Shown: positions 1 through 9,823, counted from the first letter of the stretch. The stretch is 37,399 bases of DNA from Gammaproteobacteria bacterium (GCA_002729315.1 PBTW01000088.1:1-37399), one strand, 5' to 3'. A program made the numbers and translations. The notes: generated from the letters alone by a model not told the origin.

Positions 1-230
1 CGGACCACATTCAAGCGTGCCGGTGGCTCACCGCCGGGTCCAGCGAAAAATTCTTCAGGATGCGGTTCCAGCAAAATAACCAGTGTAGGCAGATTCAGCT
101 CTTCTGCCCGCTGCTTCAGCTGGTCAAGGATAAGCTGGTGCCCAAGGTGCACTCCGTCAAATTTACCGATGGTAGCAACACAGCTCTGGTGAAATTGCGC
201 AAACCGATCAGGATGGTCGAAGATGATCAT
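1..230 (-). CDS. ribF: Riboflavin kinase/FAD synthetase, N-terminal part (cut by window edge)
   Basis: RibF phosphorylates riboflavin to FMN and adenylylates FMN to FAD in the cytoplasm. Only the first 76 or so residues of the FAD synthetase (nucleotidyltransferase) domain are present. The family signature around residues 21–32 reads TIGKFDGVHLGH, the nucleotide-binding motif (usually GNFDGVHxGH, here Lys for Asn), and the later EPHPEEFF block is also typical. The ATG at 230 is directly preceded by an in-frame TGA, so the start is fixed. The gene runs off the left edge. A plausible sigma70 promoter lies about 30 bases upstream. The identification is firm; the C-terminal riboflavin kinase domain cannot be seen. 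Confidence 0.93.
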   Translation of the reverse strand, partial: MIIFDHPDRFAQFHQSCVATIGKFDGVHLGHQLILDQLKQRAEELNLPTLVILLEPHPEEFFAGPGGEPPARLNVV

Positions 231-261
231 TCAGGCTAGGCTCAAGGTGAAAAAGCGCCGT

Positions 262-290
262 ATTATACTGTTTTCTCGAGTCACTGTGCA
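262..290 (-). promoter_or_regulatory. Candidate sigma70 promoter for ribF
   Basis: On the minus strand a perfect -10 hexamer TATAAT (262–267) is preceded, after 17 bases, by TGCACA (285–290), which matches 4 of 6 consensus -35 positions. Transcription would start near 255, leaving a leader of about 25 bases before the ribF ATG at 230. Prediction by eye only. Confidence 0.42.
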
Positions 291-325
291 GACGCACTCG
301 GGCTGTGAAACCCCGGTCAGTCGGA

Positions 326-556
326 TTAAGGGGCGTCTGACGTTTCTCCAGAAAGTGCTCGCCAGGCTTTTCGCCCCAAAACTCTGGCAAATGCCGCCAG
401 ACAAACAATCAGCAGACCCTGCCCAATTATGGCATTAACCACCGATATCGTTTCAGGTCGTGAGCTGATCAGCACCAGATTTACCAGGGTTGCCACGGCG
501 AGCGCAGCGGACAGAACCGCGAGCAACAACTGAAGCACGGAGAAAAGTTTATTCAT
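326..556 (-). CDS. Small hypothetical membrane protein (76 aa)
   Basis: I do not recognise a family. The product has two hydrophobic stretches, about residues 3–30 and 41–58, followed by a basic patch (RVLGRKAWR), so it would be a two-helix inner-membrane protein with a cytoplasmic tail. It lies 32 bases after the olsF-like stop and 95 bases before ribF, all on the same strand, so it may be the last gene of the olsF transcript. No good Shine–Dalgarno site precedes the ATG. Instead a TATAAT (563–568, minus strand) sits only 6 bases upstream, which could imply a leaderless message or be chance. An ORF on the other strand overlaps it but looks non-coding. Reality of the gene is moderately supported by the coherent membrane topology. 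Confidence 0.5.
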   Translation of the reverse strand: MNKLFSVLQLLLAVLSAALAVATLVNLVLISSRPETISVVNAIIGQGLLIVCLAAFARVLGRKAWRALSGETSDAP

Positions 557-588
557 GCGAGCATTATAGGAGGCCAGCGGAGGGAGCG

Positions 589-2337
589 CTAGGCGGTATT
601 TTTGACCTCATGGAAGGATAGAAAGTATTTCAGACCTTCCGCTCCCAGGAACTTGCTCAATGTCTTCTGCTCGGTATTCCGCGTATCAACAATGATCAGC
701 CCTTCTAGCGAATTATTGAAACTGGGGTGGATGTTAAAACAGACCAGTTTGCCATTCAAAGACAGGTAGTGACGCAGGAGCACTGGCACCGCCTTACCGG
801 GATCGCAGCGGCCGATCAACTTGCTCAACATCTTCACGTTAGCCAACTCCGCAAGCATGTCATTTGTCCAGACCCGGTTCATGACTTTGAGTGGGTTAAT
901 CGGTTCGACCAGCTGGAAAAACTCCTTCGCCCCAAAATTAGTAAGCATCGTATCTGCAATAAGACTTCGGGCAAGGTCACTGTATTCCCTCGAAATACTC
1001 ACCGAACCAAATAAAGTGTGATACCTGGGCATTTTAACAAGCACCTGCCCAATCCCCCGCCAGAGCAGATTCAGAGAAACCGGCCGACGCTGATAGTCTG
1101 GATTTATAAAAGAACGCCCCATTTCAACCGCGAAGCCCAGTTGCCGGATGAACGCATCGTCATACTTGTAGAGTGAGCGACTGTATAGTCCTTCAACCCC
1201 ATGCGTGGCAACGATCTCATCGACCAGACCAACCCGATAGGCTCCTGCGATACGGCACTCCGTTTTATCCCACAAAAAAAGGTGTCGATAATGTGGGTCA
1301 AACTCATCGGAATCCTGAGAAAGACCGGTTCCCTCTCCCACTGCGCGAAACGCCTTCTCCCTGGCAATGGCGATCTGCTCCATAACCGGGCCAAGCCGCT
1401 CGTAAGGCGCGAAATACACATCAAACTCATTGTGCTCGACAATACGAAAGTCAGTCATCTTTGCGACCGCGCGCCGTAATTCGTTGGAGCTTTGCTCACG
1501 ACCCAATTCCGAAAGCGTCTCCGGCTCGGCCGGCTGGAACAAGCCTGCCGATTTCTGAAGCGCATCTGTAGCGACACGAAGATACTGTGTCACCGCCACC
1601 GGATTCTGCAACAGCCTCAACTCCTGCGAAGGGATCGAGCGCCCGATAGTCAGGGGCAGAGTGAAGCCCTGTTTATTTGCAAGCTGCCGCGGCAGCAGCA
1701 GGGTGCGAAAGCGCGGATGCACCAGGCCTGCCCCGTAAAAATAGTAACTGTTCCTACCTCCAACATAGATCGGCGTGCAGGAACATTCGTATTTTTTCAG
1801 CAGCTGTCCCGCCAGGCGGTTCCATTCTCGATCCTGAATGCGACGGTGGCTGAATTCATACGCCGACACCATTCCTGCCGGAAACAACAGTATCGCACCG
1901 TCATTCTTCAGGTGCCTGTGAACCTGCTTAATGCCGCCGACATTACCCGCCGTCGCATTGCTGGACAAAACATTAACGCCGATAAATATCGGCGCGAGTT
2001 CGGGGATCAGACGCAGCAACTCATTCGTCAGCACCTGCAGATCAGGCCGATACTTGCCTATAACTTTTGCAAGCGCCATTCCTTCAAGCCCGCCCAGCGG
2101 ATGGTTGGCAACGATTAGCACGGCTCCGCTCTTTGGTACTTCCTCCAACAACGCTTCGTCATCAATCGCGATATCGATCCCCAACGCATCAAGTGTATAG
2201 TCGAGAAACTCAAAGGGATCGCAGTTTGGCGGGCGACCATCGTAGACCTTCGCCAGTGGCCTGAGACCCAGCAGGCTTTCAAGCGCTGAAGCAAGAATTC
2301 TGGGCTTCAGAGGCAATCGACAGGGGTTAGTCATCAT
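589..2337 (-). CDS. olsF: Bifunctional OlsF-type acyltransferase (ornithine lipid synthesis)
   Basis: A 582-residue protein with two acyltransferase domains. Residues about 50–290 form a PlsC/LPLAT-like O-acyltransferase: NHPLGGLEG at 78–86 is the catalytic block, a variant of the usual HX4D with His79 and Glu85, followed by the LLFPAGMVS block. Residues about 295–510 form a GNAT-like N-acyltransferase of the OlsB/hemolysin type, with FRAVGEGTG, LFLWD and EMGRSF motifs. This order and length match OlsF, which makes phosphorus-free ornithine lipids in one polypeptide by N-acylating ornithine and then O-acylating lyso-ornithine lipid. Two adjacent ATGs open the frame; neither has a strong ribosome site. 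No phosphate-regulon operator was recognised upstream. The domain calls are strong; the exact amino acid head group is inferred from family resemblance. Confidence 0.78.
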   Translation of the reverse strand: MMTNPCRLPLKPRILASALESLLGLRPLAKVYDGRPPNCDPFEFLDYTLDALGIDIAIDDEALLEEVPKSGAVLIVANHPLGGLEGMALAKVIGKYRPDLQVLTNELLRLIPELAPIFIGVNVLSSNATAGNVGGIKQVHRHLKNDGAILLFPAGMVSAYEFSHRRIQDREWNRLAGQLLKKYECSCTPIYVGGRNSYYFYGAGLVHPRFRTLLLPRQLANKQGFTLPLTIGRSIPSQELRLLQNPVAVTQYLRVATDALQKSAGLFQPAEPETLSELGREQSSNELRRAVAKMTDFRIVEHNEFDVYFAPYERLGPVMEQIAIAREKAFRAVGEGTGLSQDSDEFDPHYRHLFLWDKTECRIAGAYRVGLVDEIVATHGVEGLYSRSLYKYDDAFIRQLGFAVEMGRSFINPDYQRRPVSLNLLWRGIGQVLVKMPRYHTLFGSVSISREYSDLARSLIADTMLTNFGAKEFFQLVEPINPLKVMNRVWTNDMLAELANVKMLSKLIGRCDPGKAVPVLLRHYLSLNGKLVCFNIHPSFNNSLEGLIIVDTRNTEQKTLSKFLGAEGLKYFLSFHEVKNTA

Positions 2338-3473
2338 CCGGATATTGTTTTACCAAATTCGATTCGTGTGGCCAGGCCAGATACAAAGCGCCCAAGCCCG
2401 GAGATCGATGGCCCAAGCAGCGACTTTCCGCGCTCAGTTTAAACAGCGTGAAAAATTGCTGCAACAGCGCCCCTTGCAGCTTCCCGGAGACTCGCATCCC
2501 GATCCCAGATGTGGATCGATTCCGAGCCAGCCCTATTTATTTCTATGATTTCAAAATCTGATACGGCCCGCAAAGAATCCACATCAAGGTTTTTTCCATC
2601 CAGCCTGCCGAAATGCATTCCGTATCGATCGGCAGAGGTGGCATCTAATGCATCCGCTCACGGCTAACTGATGAGACCGAGCACATTTATGCAGACTGCC
2701 CCTTTGAGACGAATGGGGGCACAAATCGATCGGGCTCGCCCCGGGAAATCTGGGATAGAATACTTCCGCCTCGGCCTCCCACTGGCAGACTCACTGAAAC
2801 TGCAGCTCTGCTCTGACCGGATTGGAAGCAAGACAGGCTTCCAGCTCAGCTTGCGACTTATAATAGCTTGACACAGGCGCCACGACAGCCGAAGTTGGGT
2901 TTCACAACCTTCAGAAATCTGAGGTCTGAAGTGACCAGACTCGGCATGAAGGTCTCAACCTGCTCGCGTTCGGAGGTCCCTGAGACGGCGTTAGTAGTCC
3001 ACGGAAAATCCACTGTGTGACAGTCTTACCGGCGGCGTTGAATACCGCAGTCTTCACCACTTCCAACATACCTGAAAACGAGATTGCAGGGCTCGCGATC
3101 AACGGCAACTTCAGGCTTAGATAGCAAACTGACAACAGCAACCACAGGAAGGCAACCCGAAAATAAATAATCCAGGCAGGCCAGATCCAAAAATATGAGG
3201 GTGGGCGACCCTTCAGAACCAGCGGCGGCATACCTTGGGGACGTCGGGCAGTTGCTTGTCTTACGGTCCGTACATCCTAGTTGTTGACCGCTACGTCGAT
3301 TCAAGCGTCCACATTCTGTGGCCGTTATTTTACGAACCACGGCTATAGATTCTCAGCAAGCACTGGATCATAGAGTTGATCCGGCAGAGATAGCGACTGG
3401 TCAATACTTTGCAGGCACTGTTATTATGCTTTGCAAGGGGCCGCAGCTCGATGCGACAAATGAGGAATCCCCA
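2338..3473. other. Gene-poor stretch, possibly decayed sequence
   Basis: About 1.1 kb between the divergently oriented olsF-like gene and the plus-strand membrane protein gene. The ORFs in it are short, overlap one another in different frames and show no recognised motif. Only a minus-strand ORF at 2911–3231 looks protein-like and is listed separately. No tRNA, terminator hairpin or mobile-element end was found. The pseudogene directly downstream makes decay of older genes here plausible, but nothing in the sequence proves it. Confidence 0.5.
2911..3231 (-). CDS. Possible small membrane protein (106 aa), doubtful
   Basis: Not recognised. The first 55 residues are Pro/Trp/aromatic-rich and then strongly hydrophobic (about residues 12–50, one or two membrane helices), followed by an amphipathic stretch to about residue 82. 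The last 25 residues are Pro/Ser/Arg-rich and look like non-coding read-through, so the 3' end may be frameshifted. An AAGG lies directly before the ATG, too close for good initiation. It stands alone, divergent from the next gene. Could be a remnant of a real gene or chance. Confidence 0.28.
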   Translation of the reverse strand: MPPLVLKGRPPSYFWIWPAWIIYFRVAFLWLLLSVCYLSLKLPLIASPAISFSGMLEVVKTAVFNAAGKTVTQWIFRGLLTPSQGPPNASRLRPSCRVWSLQTSDF

Positions 3474-3878
3474 ATGATAGGCAAGATACTGCTTACCCTA
3501 GCTGTCGTAGCCATTGCCTACCTGATAGTGCGCCGAGATCCTGGATCAAACCGCGGCACAACGAAGCCCGCCCCCCCGGAAATTTCTGCCGGCCATCAAA
3601 AAAGATTACTCGACCCCACGCTGCATGACGATCTGCGAACCGCATCCTATCTGTTTTTACTTTTCATGGTGCTGGTGGGTGCTGCCCTTTATTACTTTCG
3701 ATGGCAGGATGACCACCAATTGATTACCGTAAAACTATATAGCGCCGATCAAGCAGATCCTGCAAGCTATCAAGTCTATAAGTATCAGCTGGCAGAGCGC
3801 TCCTTCACCACTGTTGACGGAAGGGCGATCACGGTAGCCGGCTCAGACCGGATGGAGGTCATCGGGCTGAATGACTGA
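3474..3878 (+). CDS. Small membrane protein preceding the oxidoreductase pseudogene
   Basis: A 134-residue protein of unrecognised family. Helix one (about residues 2–18) is followed by a basic RR patch, a hydrophilic linker and helix two (about 58–75), then a C-terminal domain of about 55 residues. The frame is open further upstream, but the ATG at 3474 is chosen because GAGGA sits 8 bases before it and the hydrophobic start follows at once. Its last 8 bases overlap the ATG of the next gene at 3871, so the two were translationally coupled. It was probably a membrane partner or accessory of that molybdenum enzyme; with the partner broken, it may itself be on the way to losing function, though its frame is still intact. 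Confidence 0.6.
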   Translation: MIGKILLTLAVVAIAYLIVRRDPGSNRGTTKPAPPEISAGHQKRLLDPTLHDDLRTASYLFLLFMVLVGAALYYFRWQDDHQLITVKLYSADQADPASYQVYKYQLAERSFTTVDGRAITVAGSDRMEVIGLND

Positions 3879-6024
3879 AAAACATCCCGGCGAGGCCGAA
3901 TCCATTGGCGGTGGTTTCAATGCCATTAATTACGTGATGTCTATTGCCCGCCAAGTGGGTGCCCGCAAACTCAGCTCCAGCGTTCGTTCAAAGAACGCCT
4001 GCAAAGCCTGCGCTTTTGGGACCGGAGGCCAGCGCGGCGGCCTCCACCATGAGCACAGCAGTCGGGTTGAAATCTGTAAAAAAAATCATCCAGGCGCAAC
4101 TAAGCGATCATCGCGCGCCTATTCCGCCACAGATCTTTTAGCAAAACAGCCTCGCAGAACTGCGCCAGCTGACTGGCAAACAGCTCGAAGAGCTCGGGCG
4201 GCTTTCACACCCGGTGTACAAGGCGCCCGGAACCGACCGCTACGAGCTGATCGGCGACGACAAGGTGCTTCAACTGGCCGGCCAAAAAATGCGCGCGACG
4301 CTTCCTGGCCGCAGCTTCTTTTACGGCTCCGGCCGCTCCTCCAATGAAGCGGCATTTCTTCTCCAGCTCCTTGCGCGTATTTATGGCTGCAATCACATCA
4401 ACAGCTGCTTTTTTTACTGTCATCAGGCCTCAGGGATTGCCCTGAGCACCACCGTGGGCACCGGAACGGCCACCATCCGCTATGCGGATCTTCACGCCGC
4501 CGACACCATTTTCGTGTTTTGTGCTAACCCTGCATCAAACCATCCACACTTTGTCAAAGTGCTGCTCGAATGTCGACAGCGGGGGGCAAGGTTATTATCG
4601 TTAACCCGGCTCGCGAGGCCGGTCTTGTCCGTTTTTCCTCCCACTATGTCCAGCCCCATGTGGGTGGCGATTTTGCCTCTATCGTCGGAGTTGCCAAATG
4701 TCTGCTGGACAGCAACGGCGTTGAGTCAAAGTTTGTAGATCAGCATACCGAAGGTATCGAAGCCTACCGCGACTTCTTCGAGCAAACCCAGTGGCAGGAT
4801 ATCGTCAGAGAGTCAGGGATCGATCTAGAAACGATCGTTGAGATAGGCAAGGTCTACCAGGCGTCTCAGGCAACCGTTATGGCATGGCGCATGGGTCTGA
4901 CCCACCACTACAACGGTTCAGAAAATATCGAGGCGGTTATTGCTCTTGCGCTGCTCAGAGGCATGGCAGGGGGTCCGGGCAAGGGTTTGCTTCCACTCCG
5001 CGGCCATTCAAGCTTACAGTGTGTTAGTACCGTCGGCCTGACCCCAGCAATCAAAAGTCAGGCTATGACAGCCCTAGAGCAGGAACTCGGCATTGCGCTT
5101 CCTGCGGGAGAAGGCATGGATACTCTGGCCTGCGTGCAAACAGCGGCGGCCGAACAAATCGACTTTGCTCTGCTGCTAGGTGGTAACCTTTATTCTGCAA
5201 ATCCAGACTCGCGTTTTTCGGCTCAGGCGCTAGACAGAATCCCGTTCAAAGTGATGCTGAATTCCACACTTCACCAGACCCACCTCAATGGTGTAGAAGG
5301 CGAAAATCTGATTCTGCCTGTGCGGGTGAGGGACCAAGAAAAGCAGGCCGCGACACAGGAAAGCATGTTAAATGTCGTTCGCCTGAGCGATGGTGGATTT
5401 GATCGCCTGCCTGCCCTGCAATCAGAAGTGGAACTGATAGCCGGCCTTGCTGAACAGGTGGTATCACCCAGTGCTCTGAACTTTTCCGAATTCAGACAAC
5501 ATCGAAATATCCGTCAGGTCAACGCGAAAGTTCTACCCGGCCTTGAAGATCTGGAGAGCATCGACGACAGCAAGGCAGAGTTCTACATCAAGGGTCGGCA
5601 CCTCGAAACACCGCGCTTTCAGACTCCGTCAAACAAAGCGCACTTTTGTATTCCGAAGACAACCAACTGGTACAGACGTTCTGCTGCGGGCACCCGGCTC
5701 CCGGAGTTCGTCCTGACTAGCGTCAGAAATGAAGGTCAGTTCAACACCATTATTTACAGCGACGAAGACAGCTACCGTCGTCAGTCTGAACGGCAAGTTC
5801 TTTTCATGCATCCTGGCGATCTCGACCTTTTAGACCTTGAAGACGGCGCACGGGTCGACGTTTAAAATAAGATCGGCATAATGTCTGCCCTTCGGGCCAT
5901 CCGATACGACATCAGGCAGGGTTCGGTGATGACTTATTTCCCAGAAGCCAACGTGCTGATTCCTCCGGACGCTGACCCACGCAGCAGAACGCCAAGTTTC
6001 AAAAGTGTTCTGGTAAACGTATAG
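3871..6024 (+). pseudogene. FdhF/YdeP-type molybdopterin oxidoreductase, disrupted
   Basis: Homology to the formate-dehydrogenase-like FdhF/YdeP family runs through the whole interval but no frame is continuous. Segment 1 starts at ATG 3871 and carries the Fe–S/Cys block (KACAFGTGGQRGG). An extra A in the A8 run at 4078–4085 moves the frame from VEICKK to IIQAQLSDHRAP. A TAG at 4139–4141 interrupts that frame, which then continues with LAELRQLTGKQLEELGRL and the FYGSGRSSNEAAFL substrate-domain block. A missing G in the G6 run at 4581–4586 shifts it again to GGKVIIVNPAREAG. A TAA at 5863–5865 precedes the conserved tail (YFPEANVLIPPDADPRS). Repaired, the protein would be about 717 residues, near family length. 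Two indels plus two stops argue for a true pseudogene rather than only sequencing error. The substrate of the ancestral enzyme is unknown. Confidence 0.85.
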
Positions 6025-6249
6025 CCTCACCGACCCAAAAAGCAAAACTCAAGGTAATCATCTGTAGCTAACACGTCCGCTATCGCGGAACGCATTGACA
6101 GAAAAACTACAAAGGCCCAAAAACAATCTCATTGCTGGCATAATCTATCCTTCGACCGCAAGCTAAACTTACTTATAGCAATTCATTCCGCTATGCTTCC
6201 GCGCTGGGAGACTCGATAACACAGACTACAGAATAATCATTTCAGACAC

Positions 6250-7155
6250 ATGAACCGATTCAATATTTTGTTCCCGCTCTGGGCAATTCTGCTATCCGGC
6301 GTGGCCTTCTTTTTCAGTGAATCCTTCTCATCGCTGGCCTCCTGGATTATTCCGCTGCTTGCCGGCGTGATGTTCACCATGGGTCTCACCCTGAAAGCGA
6401 CGGATTTTAAACGCATCCTCCAAGACCCACGACCCATCCTCGTGGGTGTTTTGTTGCAATTCATTGTGATGCCGCTGTTGGCTGTAGTTTTGGCGAAAAT
6501 GTTCGGGCTTTCCAATCAGATCACCGCCGGACTGGTCCTGGTAGGCTGCTGCGCTGGCGGCACAGCGTCCAATGTCATCAGCTATCTGGCCCGTGCCGAC
6601 CTCGCCTTGTCGATCAGCATGACGGTGTGCTCAACACTGGTCGGCGTCGTTGCCACTCCTTTGCTGACAGGTTTCTACCTTTCTACTACAGTGGATGTCG
6701 ACACCATAGGAATGCTTGTCAGTATCGTACAGATTGTCCTGATCCCAGTACTGATGGGGGTCATGCTTAACCAACTCTTTCCTAAATATATTCAGCCTCT
6801 GACACCCCAGTTGCCAACACTGTCAATTCTGATCATTCTCACCATCATTGCGATCGTAGTAGCACTCAACAGTGACAGTCTGCTGGAAATTGGTGCCCTG
6901 ACACTGGTTGCAGTGGTGCTACACAACCTAGGTGGTATGTGTGGAGGGTTTTACCTGAGCCGAGTACTGGGTTTTGATACTCGTCAGAGCCACACTATTG
7001 CGATCGAAGTCGGTATGCAGAACTCTGGCCTAGGCGTCGCTCTAGCTCTGGAGTTTTTCTCAACTACGGCAGCCCTGCCTGGCGCGCTATTCAGCGTGTG
7101 GCACAACATCAGCGGCTCCCTGCTTGCCTCTCAGTGGAGTCGTAAGCGACAGTAA
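6250..7155 (+). CDS. Bile acid:sodium symporter (BASS) family transporter
   Basis: A 301-residue polytopic inner-membrane protein with about nine or ten hydrophobic segments. The BASS hallmarks are present: GGTASNVISYLARADLALS (from about residue 103), which contributes to the crossed-helix Na+ site, and EVGMQNSGLG (253–262) with the conserved Glu. Family members import organic anions with Na+; bacterial relatives carry pantoate, keto acids or other small acids, so the substrate is open. The start has no strong ribosome site; the ATG at 6250 leads directly into the first helix. It stands alone between the broken oxidoreductase and glnK and appears to have its own transcription unit. Family assignment is firm. 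Confidence 0.9.
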   Translation: MNRFNILFPLWAILLSGVAFFFSESFSSLASWIIPLLAGVMFTMGLTLKATDFKRILQDPRPILVGVLLQFIVMPLLAVVLAKMFGLSNQITAGLVLVGCCAGGTASNVISYLARADLALSISMTVCSTLVGVVATPLLTGFYLSTTVDVDTIGMLVSIVQIVLIPVLMGVMLNQLFPKYIQPLTPQLPTLSILIILTIIAIVVALNSDSLLEIGALTLVAVVLHNLGGMCGGFYLSRVLGFDTRQSHTIAIEVGMQNSGLGVALALEFFSTTAALPGALFSVWHNISGSLLASQWSRKRQ

Positions 7156-7945
<790 letters not shown>

Positions 7946-7948
7946 ATA

Positions 7949-9268
7949 ATGAGACTCACTATGCGAACAATTAAAACCGCCTGCCGCTTTTTTGCCGCAC
8001 TGACTGCCATGTTGCTTCCCTCTTTGGCACTTGCTCAGGATGATCTTAATGGCGCAAATACCGCCTGGATACTGACCTCCACCGCATTGGTTCTGTTCAT
8101 GACCCTACCCGGGCTCTCGCTGTTCTATGGCGGCCTGGTAAGAACTAAGAATGTTCTGTCTGTTCTAATGCAGTGTTTTTCGATTGCGGTGGTGATCTCA
8201 ATCCTATGGCTTTTGGTCGGCTACAGCATCGCTTTCGGCCCGTCGGACTCCGCTTACTGGGGCGGCCTCAGCCGTTCGCTGTTCGCCGGTATCGACCTGA
8301 ACTCAATGTCGGGAGACATCCCCGAAACGGTCTTCGCTGCCTTTCAGATGACCTTTGCGATCATCACGCCCGCACTGATTGTTGGCGCTTTCGTTGAGCG
8401 GATCAAGTTTTCAGCCATGCTTCTGTTCTGCACACTCTGGACTCTGGTCGTCTACTTCCCTGTAGCCAACTGGGTGTGGGGAGGAGGCTGGCTTGGCCAG
8501 ATGGGCCTGATTGATTTTGCCGGTGGCACCGTAGTTCACGTCACGGCCGGCGTCGCAGCCCTGGTGACTGCCATCATACTGGGCCCGAGAAAGGACTTTC
8601 TCTCAGCTGCCGCTCTTCCCCACAACCTGACAATGAGCGTCACCGGCGCCGCCATGCTGTGGGTTGGCTGGTTCGGCTTTAATGCCGGATCCGCTCTTGC
8701 AGCGGACGGCGCGGCGGGTATGGCACTGTTTGTGACTCATATCTCGGCCTCGGTCGGCGCTCTGAGCTGGATCAGCATTGAATGGCTCAAGTACGGGAAA
8801 CCAAGCGTGCTGGGAGCGGTCACAGGCATGGTTGCCGGATTGGCCACTATAACCCCCGCTTCCGGAAGCGTCGGCCCGGCAGGTGCATTGCTGGTCGGTT
8901 TGAGCGGTGGCGTAATCTGCTACTACGCCACGTCCTATCTCAAGCAGGGTTTAAAGATAGATGATTCTCTGGATGTCTTTCCGGTACACGGCGTTGGCGG
9001 GATCGTCGGCACTTTCCTAGCAGGCATTTTGGTCTCAGCAGATCTGGGCATCTTCTCTGGCAATGGCCTGGCAGCGGGAACAAGCATCGGCTCACAGGTT
9101 GGGATACAGATTACCGGAATTATCGCTACCGGAGCATACACCGCCATCCTAACCGGTGTATTGCTTAAGCTAGTTGCCGCGCTTACAGGCGGTCTGCGAG
9201 TTGATGAGGAGCAGGAACAACAGGGCCTGGACATCAGCGACCATGATGAAAAAGGCTACTCCATGTGA
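7949..9268 (+). CDS. amtB: Ammonium transporter AmtB
   Basis: A 439-residue Amt/Mep/Rh channel. An N-terminal signal peptide (cleavage near ALAQ, residue 30) precedes eleven transmembrane helices, as in enterobacterial AmtB. The pore twin histidines are His197 (GGTVVHVTAG) and His347 (FPVHGVGG); the early LSLFYGGLVRTKN block is also diagnostic. The cytoplasmic C-tail (GLRVDEEQEQQGLDISDHDEKGY) is the docking site for GlnK, encoded just upstream with a 3-base gap. An alternative ATG at 7961 would give almost the same signal peptide. Expected to be induced under nitrogen limitation together with glnK. No key residue is missing. Confidence 0.97.
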   Translation: MRLTMRTIKTACRFFAALTAMLLPSLALAQDDLNGANTAWILTSTALVLFMTLPGLSLFYGGLVRTKNVLSVLMQCFSIAVVISILWLLVGYSIAFGPSDSAYWGGLSRSLFAGIDLNSMSGDIPETVFAAFQMTFAIITPALIVGAFVERIKFSAMLLFCTLWTLVVYFPVANWVWGGGWLGQMGLIDFAGGTVVHVTAGVAALVTAIILGPRKDFLSAAALPHNLTMSVTGAAMLWVGWFGFNAGSALAADGAAGMALFVTHISASVGALSWISIEWLKYGKPSVLGAVTGMVAGLATITPASGSVGPAGALLVGLSGGVICYYATSYLKQGLKIDDSLDVFPVHGVGGIVGTFLAGILVSADLGIFSGNGLAAGTSIGSQVGIQITGIIATGAYTAILTGVLLKLVAALTGGLRVDEEQEQQGLDISDHDEKGYSM

Positions 9269-9290
9269 GTGTAAATCTGGCCCGATCAAA

Positions 9291-9315
9291 AACGGCCGCT
9301 AATGCGGCCATTTTT
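9291..9315. terminator. Bidirectional intrinsic terminator after amtB
   Basis: GGCCGC (9294–9299), loop TAAT, GCGGCC (9304–9309), followed by ATTTTT on the plus strand and flanked on the left by AAAAA, which gives a U-tract for minus-strand transcripts too. It separates the convergent amtB (plus) and thioesterase (minus) genes. Confidence 0.85.
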
Positions 9316-9336
9316 GGTTGTCCCGTTTAGCAACAA

Positions 9337-9759
9337 TCATCTGGTTTTACGCAAGGTCGTAATCGCGTATACCAGCTTGTTGCCGTCGAGATCCAGAAAA
9401 TGAGTTGCCACCAGGCAGGTCGTGCGACCGTTATTGATAAGCTCGCCGCGCAGCCTGAACGTCGGACCCAAGACCGGCGCGAAATAGTCTATGCGCATAT
9501 TGACGGTCGCAGACCACTTGAATGCGTTCTTATCATCAAATAGCGTCCGGCAGGTAAAAATAGAAATCATATCTACATACGTGCCGGTAAAGCCTCCGAA
9601 CAGCTGATTGCGTGGGTTCAACAAATGCTGAGGCAGATGCGCCTCGACCTCGACTAGCCCGCGCTCTTCAGTGAGTATCTTCCAACTAGTCGACTCAACC
9701 AGGTCGCCTGCATTGTGACCAGGCTTCAAAAAAATCGGCCGCTCGTGTGTTCCAGTCAT
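9337..9759 (-). CDS. PaaI-type hotdog-fold thioesterase
   Basis: A 140-residue cytoplasmic hotdog protein, normal size for single-domain acyl-CoA thioesterases. The block HLLNPRNQLFGGFTGTYVDM (residues 45–64) is the HLxNPxGxLFGG signature at the start of the central helix; the usual Gly of NPxG is Asn here. The frame is open about 130 bases further upstream, but ATG 9759 is chosen because GGAGAAG lies about 8 bases before it and the upstream residues do not look protein-like. It would hydrolyse an acyl-CoA or aryl-CoA; the substrate cannot be told. It lies 64 bases downstream of the metallo-hydrolase gene on the same strand and may share its transcript. Confidence 0.85.
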   Translation of the reverse strand: MTGTHERPIFLKPGHNAGDLVESTSWKILTEERGLVEVEAHLPQHLLNPRNQLFGGFTGTYVDMISIFTCRTLFDDKNAFKWSATVNMRIDYFAPVLGPTFRLRGELINNGRTTCLVATHFLDLDGNKLVYAITTLRKTR

Positions 9760-9823
9760 GTAAATTCTTCTCCGTCCATCCAATTGCGAATGCAAGACTG
9801 ACACCTGATTCCTGGTGCGAGAC

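Noticed and set aside
1492-2118. Plus-strand 208-codon ORF within the olsF-like gene
   Set aside because: It lies wholly antisense to a gene with clear motifs; its composition is Arg/Gln-rich with no recognisable domain.
4078-4085. Programmed frameshift at the A8 run in the oxidoreductase
   Set aside because: The family is not known to use frameshifting, and two nonsense codons elsewhere in the gene make loss of function simpler.
4086-4347. Continuation of the first oxidoreductase frame past the A8 run as a separate 158-aa protein
   Set aside because: After the A-run this frame loses all family resemblance, which continues in the next frame; it is frameshifted read-through.
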